The notes beneath the pieces are model-generated. The model saw only the letters and a list, made by a program, of their open reading frames with translations, was not told the DNA's origin and did not search any database. A program made the translations under genes and the position numbers. Source: Tychonema litorale BBK16 (GTDB lineage: Bacteria; Cyanobacteriota; Cyanobacteriia; Cyanobacteriales; Microcoleaceae). From it: a stretch of 10,999 nt of DNA. Positions 1 through 5,889 of the stretch are shown here, piece by piece; position 1 is the stretch's first letter, and the number at the start of each line of letters is the position of its first letter. The stretch is from contig NZ_JAKJHX010000154.1 in NCBI RefSeq assembly GCF_021648855.1, forward strand, positions 1 through 10,999. The letters run 5' to 3'.

Positions 1-45
1 GACCCCTGTGAAGCGTCAAGAATCACCGCACTTTTAGGGCGGTGA
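1..45 (+). CDS. 3' tail of a possible TnpB-type protein (partial)
   Basis: Frame 1 is open from the window edge and ends at TGA 43-45, giving the last 14 residues DPCEASRITALLGR. The stretch is too short to identify by itself. The reading as a TnpB (IS200/IS605 orfB, RNA-guided nuclease) C-terminus rests on context: a hairpin lies inside the last codons and a TCAA end motif follows at 51-54, as expected where tnpB runs into the right end of such an element. The body of the gene would lie to the left of the window. It could equally be chance open frame beside a dispersed palindrome. Confidence 0.3.
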   Translation, partial: DPCEASRITALLGR

Positions 46-54
46 GTATGTCAA
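1..54 (+). mobile_element. Putative right end of an IS200/IS605-family element
   Basis: TCACCGC (23-29) and GCGGTGA (39-45) form a perfect 7-bp stem with a 9-nt loop. Nine bases later the sequence ends in TCAA (51-54). IS200/IS605 elements have subterminal hairpins recognised by the TnpA transposase and lack classic inverted terminal repeats; in IS608 the right cleavage site is TCAA. By that rule the boundary would be after base 54, only 18 bp from the stop codon of the neighbouring inrS-like gene. The left end and transposase are outside the window, so the assignment is an inference from structure. Confidence 0.4.
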
Positions 55-72
55 TATAAATATTTTTATTAT

Positions 73-435
73 CTAAGGCAAAAACCGATCTAAAGCCGCT
101 TTTAATTCTTCAATTTCCGTATCAATATTACCTTCCTTAGCAGCTCTAGCGATACACTGAGTTAAATGTTCGTCTAGAATGATTCTCGCGACGCGATCTA
201 GTGCGCCTCGAACCGCAGCAACTTGTACCAGAACTTCGGGACAGGGACGATTTTCCTGCACCATTGTTTTAATACCCCGAACGTGTCCCTCAATCCGAGA
301 CAACCGATTAACTAGCCTCCGCTTGGATTCTTCATCGTGATGGTGAGGATGAACGGAGCCATCATCGTGATGGTGGTCGGATTTTTGGGATTTTGAGGGC
401 AAAGATTTGTCAGTAGAAGTATCAGATAAAATCAT
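73..435 (-). CDS. inrS: InrS-like metal-sensing repressor (DUF156, CsoR/RcnR/FrmR family)
   Basis: A 120-residue all-helical DNA-binding repressor that should release its operator when metal binds. Residues 1-38 are His/Asp-rich (HHHDD at 21-25, HPHHHDEE at 29-36), followed by the family core from RRLVNRLSRIEGHVRGI to the C-terminus. Visible metal ligands are Cys65 (RPCPEV), His90 and Cys94 (EHLTQC). His33 lies 32 residues before the first Cys, the same spacing as His21/Cys53 in Synechocystis InrS, the Ni(II) sensor that controls the exporter NrsD; that match is from memory of the family. FrmR-type formaldehyde sensors or CsoR Cu(I) sensors are less likely because of the extra N-terminal histidines. 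ATG 435 keeps the whole His-rich tail; no strong Shine-Dalgarno is seen. The gene is divergent from the HtrA-type protease. No metal exporter lies in the window, so its target must be elsewhere or further left. Confidence 0.85.
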   Translation of the reverse strand: MILSDTSTDKSLPSKSQKSDHHHDDGSVHPHHHDEESKRRLVNRLSRIEGHVRGIKTMVQENRPCPEVLVQVAAVRGALDRVARIILDEHLTQCIARAAKEGNIDTEIEELKAALDRFLP

Positions 436-452
436 GAGGCGAAATTTAATAG

Positions 453-473
453 TTAGAATTTAGAATTCAGAAT
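453..473. repeat. Heptanucleotide tandem repeat (3 units) upstream of inrS
   Basis: Three back-to-back 7-mers TTAGAAT, TTAGAAT, TCAGAAT lie 18-38 bp upstream of the inrS start. Short tandemly repeated heptamers are common in filamentous cyanobacterial spacers. The same TTAGAA hexamer recurs at 522-527 and inverted at 509-514, so the sequence may also matter for regulation of this divergent promoter region. Confidence 0.6.
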
Positions 474-508
474 ATTGTGAGTTCGTGCAGAGTTCCTGAC
501 TTAGTGTA

Positions 509-527
509 TTCTAACCTACCCTTAGAA
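509..527. promoter_or_regulatory. Inverted repeat in the inrS/htrA-type divergent spacer, possible operator
   Basis: TTCTAA (509-514) and TTAGAA (522-527) are perfect inverted hexamers around the 7-base centre CCTACCC. The site lies between the two divergent genes, where an autoregulatory repressor such as InrS could bind. CsoR/RcnR-family operators typically contain C/G tracts flanked by A/T inverted repeats, which this resembles loosely. The role is inferred; no confident -10/-35 pair could be assigned around it. Confidence 0.3.
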
Positions 528-573
528 CAAAACGTTGCTCCCAAGGCGCTGAGAATTTGGCAAAATGTATTTG

Positions 574-612
574 GGAGTTCGTACTCGCAGATGAAATCGG
601 CGCGAGAACTCC
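574..612 (+). promoter_or_regulatory. Hairpin in the leader of the HtrA-type protease gene
   Basis: GGAGTT (574-579) pairs with AACTCC (607-612), and CTCGC (584-588) pairs with GCGAG (602-606). The result is an 11-bp two-part stem with a 4-nt one-sided bulge (CGTA) and a 13-nt loop. It ends 33 bp before the ATG at 646. It could be an mRNA leader structure or a dispersed palindrome; no T-tract follows, so it is not a standard terminator. Confidence 0.4.
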
Positions 613-645
613 TGTACCTAACTCAGCTAACCTAAAATTCACGTT

Positions 646-1848
646 ATGGGAATATTCAAATTTTTTCGCCCCGCGCCCCGAATGGTGGCTTCACTGTTAA
701 GCATATTTTTAGGAATGACGATCGCCCTAAATGCCTGGACAATCAGCCCAGCATCAGCATCAGCGACTATCCAAAATCCCCAAAAGCTGGCACTGCGGGG
801 TTCAGAACTCCCGGCGACTGCTAGCAACAATAGTTTTGTGACAGTAGCAGTCGATCGCGTCGGGCCAGCAGTTGTGCGAATTGATACCGAGCGTACTGTG
901 AGCCGCAACCTCGATCCAGTAATGGAAGACCCATTATTTCGCAGATTTTTTGGAGACGATTTGCGTAGCCAAAGCCCTAGACAAGAACGCTTACGGGGTC
1001 AAGGTTCCGGCTTTGTGATTGACAAAAGCGGGACTGTGTTAACGAATGCTCATGTAGTCGATAAAGCCGATCGAGTCACTGTCACTTTAAACGACGGCAG
1101 CATATTTCCGGGAGAAGTGTTAGGTACGGATGAAGTGACAGATTTAGCCGTTGTTAAAATTAATACTAAGGGTGTTAACTTGCCTGTCGCAGCGTTGGGA
1201 GATTCCGATGTGGTGAAAGTGGGAGATTGGGCGATCGCCGTGGGAAACCCGCTAGGATTTGACAATACCGTCACCTTGGGAATTATCAGTACCTTGAAGC
1301 GCTCTTCCGCAGCCGTAGGAATTCCCGACAAGCGCCTCGATTTCATTCAAACAGACGCAGCCATCAACCCCGGCAATTCCGGTGGCCCGCTGTTAAACGG
1401 TTCAGGAGAAGTGATTGGGATTAACACAGCGATTCGAGCCGATGCAATGGGGATTGGCTTTGCAATTCCGATCAACAAAGCCAAAGCTATTTACGCACAG
1501 TTAGCCAAAGGAGAACAAGTAAGTCATCCATTTTTAGGTATTCAGATGATCGATTTGACTCCTGAAATTGCCAGAGAGAATAACGCCGATCCCAATGCTC
1601 CTATGATGATACCGGAAGTGAGAGGGGTGTTAGTGATGCGAGTTGTGCCAAATACGCCTGCTGAGAAAGCGGGGATTCGGAAGGGAGATGCGATCGTGCA
1701 AATTGACGGCGAGGCTGTCACCACGGCGGAAAAGTTGCAGAATCTGGTAGAAAATAGCCAAATTGGTCAAAGTTTGAAACTGAAACTGCGACGAGGTTCT
1801 CTGACGAAAGATGTGACTGTTCAAACGGCTCAATTGAGAGATTTTTAG
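646..1848 (+). CDS. HtrA/DegP-type exported serine protease with PDZ domain (HhoA/HhoB/HtrA group)
   Basis: A 400-residue quality-control protease that should degrade or refold damaged proteins outside the cytoplasm (periplasm, cell envelope or thylakoid lumen). Residues 1-40 form a signal peptide: basic start, hydrophobic stretch about 13-32, and an ASASA cleavage region at 36-40. The trypsin-like domain spans about 65-285 with the complete triad His136 (TNAHVV), Asp166 (TDLAVV) and Ser245 (NPGNSGGPLLN). One PDZ domain follows at about 295-395, with AGIRKGDAIVQIDG at 342-355. Length and single PDZ match the three-member cyanobacterial set HtrA/HhoA/HhoB; which paralogue this is cannot be told from the sequence alone. 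ATG 646 is supported by the signal peptide starting there; no clear Shine-Dalgarno precedes it. The gene is divergent from inrS and converges with the DUF262 gene. Confidence 0.93.
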   Translation: MGIFKFFRPAPRMVASLLSIFLGMTIALNAWTISPASASATIQNPQKLALRGSELPATASNNSFVTVAVDRVGPAVVRIDTERTVSRNLDPVMEDPLFRRFFGDDLRSQSPRQERLRGQGSGFVIDKSGTVLTNAHVVDKADRVTVTLNDGSIFPGEVLGTDEVTDLAVVKINTKGVNLPVAALGDSDVVKVGDWAIAVGNPLGFDNTVTLGIISTLKRSSAAVGIPDKRLDFIQTDAAINPGNSGGPLLNGSGEVIGINTAIRADAMGIGFAIPINKAKAIYAQLAKGEQVSHPFLGIQMIDLTPEIARENNADPNAPMMIPEVRGVLVMRVVPNTPAEKAGIRKGDAIVQIDGEAVTTAEKLQNLVENSQIGQSLKLKLRRGSLTKDVTVQTAQLRDF

Positions 1849-1860
1849 AGGAGAAGGGGA

Positions 1861-1887
1861 GGGGGGGAATCGTTAAAATTCCTCCTC
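1861..1887. terminator. Hairpin between convergent genes, probable terminator
   Basis: GGGGGGGAAT (1861-1870) pairs with ATTCCTCCTC (1878-1887), with two G-T wobbles, around a 7-nt loop CGTTAAA. The hairpin starts 13 bp after the protease stop and is followed on the plus strand by a pyrimidine-rich stretch with T runs (1888-1907) rather than a pure T-tract. Its position between two convergent genes fits a terminator for the protease transcript; use for the minus-strand gene is less clear. Confidence 0.5.
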
Positions 1888-1926
1888 CTTTCTTCCTTGT
1901 TCCTTTTCACCCCCCATATTCGTAAA

Positions 1927-3705
1927 CTACTTTTGGAAAAGTTTGGAAACAGCAAGTAGTTTGGGCCCTTTAGCTTCTACAGTTGAAGAGTCCTCCCTAA
2001 TAAAAGCTTTTTCACCTACAAACGAAACCTCTTTTTGAGGCGGGACATTAATTCTAATCACAGAGTATCCTTTGTAATTTATAGTATCAATTTTCGCCAG
2101 CACCTGAGTCTTTAAGGGATCACCCAAATCAGATTTGCGTATTGCATTAATTAATATCCCAACATAATCCTCTAGCGTTTTACCTAAAACCGTAGCTTCT
2201 CTATTAATTCCTACAACATATCTATCATTGATTTCAATAGGATTAATCTCATCTAATTTTTTAATTTTTTCTGCATCTTCCTTTTTGTCAGCTACTCCAA
2301 TGAAAATATATCCATCTGTATCGGGATCGGAGTTGGCAATTCCGCAAATTGTCTCAACAAGTCTCTGGGGTAAACCATCATTTAGTTTTCTACTTGTTGG
2401 TGACAGATCGAGGAAACCTTGCTTGCACTCGTACTTAGCAGTTTCTATACGAGAACGAAGTAAGGAATTTTTGAATGTTTGTATCAACTCAGCACCTTGT
2501 CCTAGAGTGGATTTATCTTTTTTCGCGAAGTAGTCTTGTATGAGTCCCTTAGTTTGATTAATATTTTTAATACGATCCGTTATCGCGGCATATCGCTTGC
2601 TTAGCTCTAACTTCTGCTGAAGCTTTTTGAGTGCTTGCATAATCTTTTGAGGGTTGGCAGGTAGAACTTCTGAATCAATTATTAATGCAAAAAAAGCCAT
2701 GAATATTGTATAGAAAGCCTGCGGTATGGGATTATTAATGCCGGGGTTTACGATATTTTGTAAACACTTACTATCTGAGCTATATGTTTCAATAGTTTCT
2801 CCCAGAATGGAGAAGGTTTTTACAATGTCTTCTTCTAGTTTTTTGAAGCCATACGTTGCAAGACTCTTCTCTATTAACTGGAAGTCATTGCTCTCTTCAT
2901 CATACAAACTATCTAGCCGCTCTTTGCTTCTTGGTAGGGGTTCATTAAGTAATATCGATGCTGCAATATCGGCGATCATATCTTCATCTTTACTATCACG
3001 CAGGTCAGCTATACTAAGAATTCCTTGCTTGCACCACAAAGTGTCTTCTGCTTGAATCCCATAACCTTGATTATTCTGTTTGGAATCAATACTAACCTGG
3101 GGCATATCAAATAGGTGAAGCGTTTTCCGAGTATCATCCCCCCGCAACTGCATAGCAATTGTACGAACCACTTCTGCGAATGATGTCGTTACACCTGCTT
3201 GTCGTCTCTCTTGATTGCTTAAATGCTTACCACCGGAATTTATTCTGCCAAAAACCTCTGTTATGTCGCTTTCATCCATTGCAGTGTAAATGGTTACTGC
3301 AAGCTGATAATCTAAAAGATCTGCACATTCTTTTCTATCTAATTTATCAGAATTTTCTTCAAATTCAAATACCTTGTCATCAGCTAATTGTTTTGCATGG
3401 GAAAACTCGTTAAGATCGAAATACTTGCCATTAAATGCAAATAAATTTTCAATGAAACCACAAATAGCATTAAGTCGCTGCATACCATCTATGATCTCAT
3501 ACTTTCCACTTCCGTGAACTTGAGGACGTTCTGCTAGTAGAATTAAAGGAATTGGATATCCCTTTAAAAGGCTTCCAATCAGTTTTTCTTTTTCGCCCAC
3601 TGACCAAATCAATTTTCTTTGATACTTTCTGTTCACTAATAAGCTACCTGACCGATAAAGCCGATAAGCCTCAGTGACTGACATTCCGCGTGGAACAATA
3701 CTCAT
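1927..3705 (-). CDS. DUF262 (GmrS-like N-domain) - AlbA_2 (Schlafen-type) fusion protein
   Basis: 592 residues. The N-terminal part (about 8-260) is a DUF262/ParB-like domain: QR at 29-30 with a following IW, IIDGMQRL at 71-78 (a variant of the DGQQR signature) and FGRINSGGKHLSNQERR at 152-168. A helical middle (about 270-410) is followed by an AlbA_2/Schlafen-type domain (about 415-592) with YECKQG at 425-430, GIANS at 455-459, GYIFIGV at 465-471 and FIREDSST at 568-575. DUF262 proteins include the GmrSD and SspE restriction factors, in which DGQQR is linked to nucleotide hydrolysis; AlbA_2 binds nucleic acid. No C-terminal HNH (DUF1524) nuclease motif is seen, so AlbA_2 appears to replace it. 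A defence role is inferred, not shown. The gene is AT-rich compared with its neighbours (hand count 14 G/C of 60 at 2221-2280, against 34 of 60 at 4561-4620 in the GST gene) and has no HIP1 site, suggesting acquisition. ATG 3705 is preferred; Met8 is an alternative. Only a weak AGAGA lies upstream. Confidence 0.85.
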   Translation of the reverse strand: MSIVPRGMSVTEAYRLYRSGSLLVNRKYQRKLIWSVGEKEKLIGSLLKGYPIPLILLAERPQVHGSGKYEIIDGMQRLNAICGFIENLFAFNGKYFDLNEFSHAKQLADDKVFEFEENSDKLDRKECADLLDYQLAVTIYTAMDESDITEVFGRINSGGKHLSNQERRQAGVTTSFAEVVRTIAMQLRGDDTRKTLHLFDMPQVSIDSKQNNQGYGIQAEDTLWCKQGILSIADLRDSKDEDMIADIAASILLNEPLPRSKERLDSLYDEESNDFQLIEKSLATYGFKKLEEDIVKTFSILGETIETYSSDSKCLQNIVNPGINNPIPQAFYTIFMAFFALIIDSEVLPANPQKIMQALKKLQQKLELSKRYAAITDRIKNINQTKGLIQDYFAKKDKSTLGQGAELIQTFKNSLLRSRIETAKYECKQGFLDLSPTSRKLNDGLPQRLVETICGIANSDPDTDGYIFIGVADKKEDAEKIKKLDEINPIEINDRYVVGINREATVLGKTLEDYVGILINAIRKSDLGDPLKTQVLAKIDTINYKGYSVIRINVPPQKEVSFVGEKAFIREDSSTVEAKGPKLLAVSKLFQK

Positions 3706-3737
3706 ATTTCTGATTCTCTAAAGTCAATATTTTTATC

Positions 3738-3743
3738 AGTATA
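3738..3743 (-). promoter_or_regulatory. Possible -10 box of the DUF262-AlbA_2 gene
   Basis: On the minus strand TATACT occurs 32 bp upstream of the ATG at 3705, inside an AT-rich stretch. No good -35 hexamer sits at standard spacing (CATTAT at 3766-3761 is the best placed). This is weak evidence that the gene has its own promoter. Confidence 0.25.
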
Positions 3744-3808
3744 TAGTATTTTTGAGCTAGATAATGTTTACTCGAAAATATACTTATGGGACTTCCAGTG
3801 ATACACCT

Positions 3809-3849
3809 AATCGACATATCACGGGGCAGATTCACCCGATCGCACAAAT
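3809..3849 (-). pseudogene. Decayed fragment of a GST-family gene (copy of 4557-4597)
   Basis: Thirty-eight of 41 bases match 4557-4597, the 3' part of the GST gene, in the same orientation at an offset of 748 bp. Mismatches are at 3821, 3829 and 3844. In the parental frame it reads LCDRVNLPRDMSI against [13 protein letters not shown], so no stop or frameshift occurs within the matching block. Similarity continues for a few bases to about 3857 with a 2-base gap, then ends; on the other side it ends abruptly at 3809. It has no start and no surrounding GST sequence, so it is a remnant of a duplicated or recombined paralogue rather than a gene. Confidence 0.75.
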
Positions 3850-3852
3850 TGC

Positions 3853-3889
3853 AAAATAATGAAAACTAACTTTTTAGATACATTATTTT
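3853..3889. terminator. AT-rich hairpin after the zinc-ribbon gene, weak terminator candidate
   Basis: AAAATAATG (3853-3861) and CATTATTTT (3881-3889) form a perfect 9-bp stem with a 19-nt loop, 14 bp beyond the stop of the minus-strand zinc-ribbon gene. A T run (3886-3892) follows on the plus strand; on the minus strand the T run is inside the stem. Being nearly all A/T, it would be weak. Confidence 0.3.
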
Positions 3890-3902
3890 TTTATTGTTAA
3901 AT

Positions 3903-4307
3903 TTATTGATGCTTGTTAGCAATTCCTTCTAGATGAATCTTGCGGGCTAAAGCGCGGCGAGATTGCTCTTGGCGGCGACAAGTCCGACAAAACTTGGCGG
4001 TAGCATATAAATTACCCTTCGCTACCTCATACCACCATTTTTGCTGCGCGGCTGTCCATACCTCTTGACTGTTACAACCTGCACAAGTAAAAGGTCGATC
4101 AACATAATATCCCAGCTTAACAAATTCTGGCTCATCGTAGCTGTTGTTTGGAGCCAGGGAGGTGATGTCTACCATCACTCCCCCATGCGATGCAGCCCAC
4201 TCGGATTTTGCAAGCTTCTCAGCTTCTGTTCTCTTGTTGGCAAGTTTGGTTTTGCGAGCTTTCTTGTGCGCCTTGAGTTCAATACGACGTTGTTTTCCAC
4301 TCTTCAT
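3903..4307 (-). CDS. Small zinc-ribbon domain protein
   Basis: 134 residues. The N-terminal about 35 residues are strongly basic and helical (KSGKQRRIELKAHKKARKTK at the start), and the C-terminus is again basic (RRQEQSRRALARK). Between them, about 65-112, lies a zinc-ribbon domain: YYVDRPFTCAGC at 67-78 and FCRTCRR at 106-112, with Cys75, Cys78, Cys107 and Cys110 as the predicted zinc ligands and a conserved EVWTAAQQKWWYEVAKG stretch (82-98) between the pairs. This matches the 'probable zinc-ribbon' family, whose function is unknown. The charge pattern suggests nucleic-acid or ribosome contact, but that is inference. ATG 4307 begins MKSGKQ; AAGGA lies about 15 bases upstream, rather far for a Shine-Dalgarno. 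The gene stands alone in spacing (129 bp from GST, 197 bp from DUF262). Confidence 0.8.
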   Translation of the reverse strand: MKSGKQRRIELKAHKKARKTKLANKRTEAEKLAKSEWAASHGGVMVDITSLAPNNSYDEPEFVKLGYYVDRPFTCAGCNSQEVWTAAQQKWWYEVAKGNLYATAKFCRTCRRQEQSRRALARKIHLEGIANKHQ

Positions 4308-4312
4308 ATTGC

Positions 4313-4348
4313 TGATATCAATTCCTTTTTATATGATATCAATTCCTT
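4313..4348. repeat. 15-bp direct repeat, 21-bp period, upstream of the zinc-ribbon gene
   Basis: TGATATCAATTCCTT occurs at 4313-4327 and again at 4334-4348, separated by six bases. Each copy contains the palindrome TGATATCA. The proximal copy is 5 bp from the ATG of the minus-strand gene. A two-turn spacing of identical palindromes is what a dimeric regulator bound twice on one DNA face would need, but it may simply be a local slippage duplication. Confidence 0.6.
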
Positions 4349-4368
4349 GATAAAAAGTAGCAATTAGC

Positions 4369-4429
4369 GTGCGTCGCCATCTATAATCTGCAAGTTATAT
4401 CCAATATCTCGCAGCGACGCACCCTACGG
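4369..4429. repeat. Dispersed palindromic repeat, long version
   Basis: GTGCGTCGC (4369-4377) and GCGACGCAC (4414-4422) form a perfect 9-bp stem. Inside the 36-nt loop lies a second small stem, TATAA (4382-4386) with TTATA (4395-4399). The right flank ends in CCTACG. The same outer sequences recur, inverted and with a much shorter loop, at 6368-6395, so this is one repeat family. It lies just after the GST stop codon and could fold in the GST transcript; no T-tract follows. Confidence 0.65.
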
Positions 4430-4436
4430 ATTAACA

Positions 4437-5651
4437 CTACGCAAAATTAGCCGGATCTTGATCCCGCCGATTCTTCAACAGAATCGGAGCACCTTGCGAA
4501 TCCCCCACCAAAGCCGCTGTTTCCTCCAAAGCCTCCCTCAGCCGCTTCGCCGCGTAAATCGACATATCGCGGGGCACATTCACCCGATCGCGCAAATACC
4601 GCAAAGCCCCATCAGAACCAACTGGCGGCGTACAAACTTCACCAGTTATCATCAGAGTTAAAGCACAACGCAAAGCCTCATCAAACAAGCTATCGTCAGC
4701 AGGATTGACTTTAATAATGTTGCTGTGATGCTTGATAACGCGGTGTAGTGCTTCAGCGCGCGAGGTTTCCGGTTCTGGATACATCACATCAGGTAATCCA
4801 GCCCAAGGCCCATTATCCACGCGGGTTTTGTTGAGTAGCATCTGCGGTTCACCATTTTCATAACAGCCGCCCATTTGAGGTGGTAAATCGTGGACATGAG
4901 TGTGAAAATCGCTTTGAGTACCGCGATAGGTCGATCGGCTTTCCATCGCATCAAACCAGTCCGCAAAACGCGGGTTTTCTTCCCGCATGGAGTAGCCTTT
5001 GTAGTAGTAAAGACTGGCATTCATCCGTTCGACGTAGGGCGTAAAGATCACATCTGCCGTGCCAAATTCAGCGAGGAAATAAGGGCCAGGAGTGCTAGCC
5101 AAAGCTGCTTCAACTTGGGTGACGACGCTGATAAATTGGTTGCGATTGTGTTGTTCTACTTTCGCCGAACTTGCTGGGTAACACAGCCAAGTACACCAGG
5201 CCCTAAACAGTAGTCTTTCTAACCGCCGCATGGGTATGACTGCGGGGTTTTCCATGCCCAAACTCAACGGGCCGAAGACTCGTTCTAGGGCGATTAAAAT
5301 GTCATCGCTTTCGGTGATGATGCGGCCATCTAGCTCGATCGCGGGTAGCATTCCCGATGGCACTTTCCGCTTGTACCAACTCTCCTTGTCTCCATAGCAG
5401 AACATGGTGACTTTTTCAATGCGGTAGGGAATTTGTTTTTCTTCCAGCCACAACCAGATTTTTTGGCAGTAGGGACACCAGGCGTGGTTATCGCGGTAGA
5501 GGGTGACTCGCACATCGGATTCGGTTTTTCCGAAGAGACGCAACCGGGATTGGGCGTTGGTGGGGCCGTTGGTGCGATCGATTTGAAAGTCTGTGAGGGC
5601 TTCTAGTTGTGTCCAGGTTAGGGGAGTTGCGATCGTAGTAATTGGTGTCAT
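4437..5651 (-). CDS. Glutathione S-transferase family protein with long C-terminal extension
   Basis: 404 residues, about twice a typical GST. After a 45-residue lead, a thioredoxin-fold N-domain (about 47-130) carries CPYC at 59-62, a glutaredoxin-like dithiol, the cis-proline in GMLPAIE (Pro103) and TESD at 113-116 in the glutathione site. A helical GST C-domain follows (about 140-250, with [21 protein letters not shown] at 190-210). Residues about 255-404 are an extra C-terminal region not found in ordinary GSTs. The CPYC centre suggests thiol-disulfide or glutathione-lyase chemistry (as in omega or xi-type enzymes) more than classical conjugation; substrate unknown. Similar long GST-like proteins occur in cyanobacteria and plant plastids, from general knowledge. 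ATG 5651 is the first in frame; no Shine-Dalgarno is obvious. A fragment of the codons for residues 353-365 is duplicated at 3809-3849. Confidence 0.85.
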   Translation of the reverse strand: MTPITTIATPLTWTQLEALTDFQIDRTNGPTNAQSRLRLFGKTESDVRVTLYRDNHAWCPYCQKIWLWLEEKQIPYRIEKVTMFCYGDKESWYKRKVPSGMLPAIELDGRIITESDDILIALERVFGPLSLGMENPAVIPMRRLERLLFRAWCTWLCYPASSAKVEQHNRNQFISVVTQVEAALASTPGPYFLAEFGTADVIFTPYVERMNASLYYYKGYSMREENPRFADWFDAMESRSTYRGTQSDFHTHVHDLPPQMGGCYENGEPQMLLNKTRVDNGPWAGLPDVMYPEPETSRAEALHRVIKHHSNIIKVNPADDSLFDEALRCALTLMITGEVCTPPVGSDGALRYLRDRVNVPRDMSIYAAKRLREALEETAALVGDSQGAPILLKNRRDQDPANFA

Positions 5652-5727
5652 GGGTGAATTAGTGGTGATGATGGTTTCCCAAAATATAGACTAATATAGA
5701 AACAATTTCAGATCTAATCGGCTCGAA

Positions 5728-5863
5728 GTTGGGCGGGTTTAATTAGATTGTTGGTTATCATTAGATATTGTTGGTGAACCCCCTACAAAATCTGGGCAAA
5801 TGTAGGGGCAGGTTTTATAAACAATAATCGCCTAAAATCGATCATCTCGAAAACCCGCCCAAC
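5728..5863. repeat. Nested inverted-repeat element (MITE-like) between GNAT and GST genes
   Basis: GTTGGGCGGGTTT (5728-5740) and AAACCCGCCCAAC (5851-5863) are perfect 13-bp inverted repeats, 110 bp apart. Within them CCCCTACA (5780-5787) and TGTAGGGG (5801-5808) form a second perfect 8-bp stem with a 13-nt loop. Terminal inverted repeats around a short non-coding core resemble a miniature transposable element; no clear target-site duplication is seen at the ends. It fills most of the 238-bp spacer, so the GST promoter must lie inside it or between 5652 and 5727. Confidence 0.6.
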
Positions 5864-5889
5864 CTAACTGTGAACATAATTTACAGGCA

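Noticed and set aside
23..45. Terminator of the inrS gene
   Set aside because: No T run follows the hairpin on the minus strand; the IS right-end explanation fits the flanking TCAA better.
639..1346. Minus-strand open frames opposite the HtrA-type protease
   Set aside because: The plus-strand frame has an intact signal peptide, catalytic triad and PDZ domain; the antisense frames show no domain.
1927..4307. Zinc-ribbon plus DUF262 genes as a two-gene defence operon
   Set aside because: They are 197 bp apart with a GST relic and an AT hairpin between them, and a possible separate -10 box for DUF262; no evidence of co-transcription.
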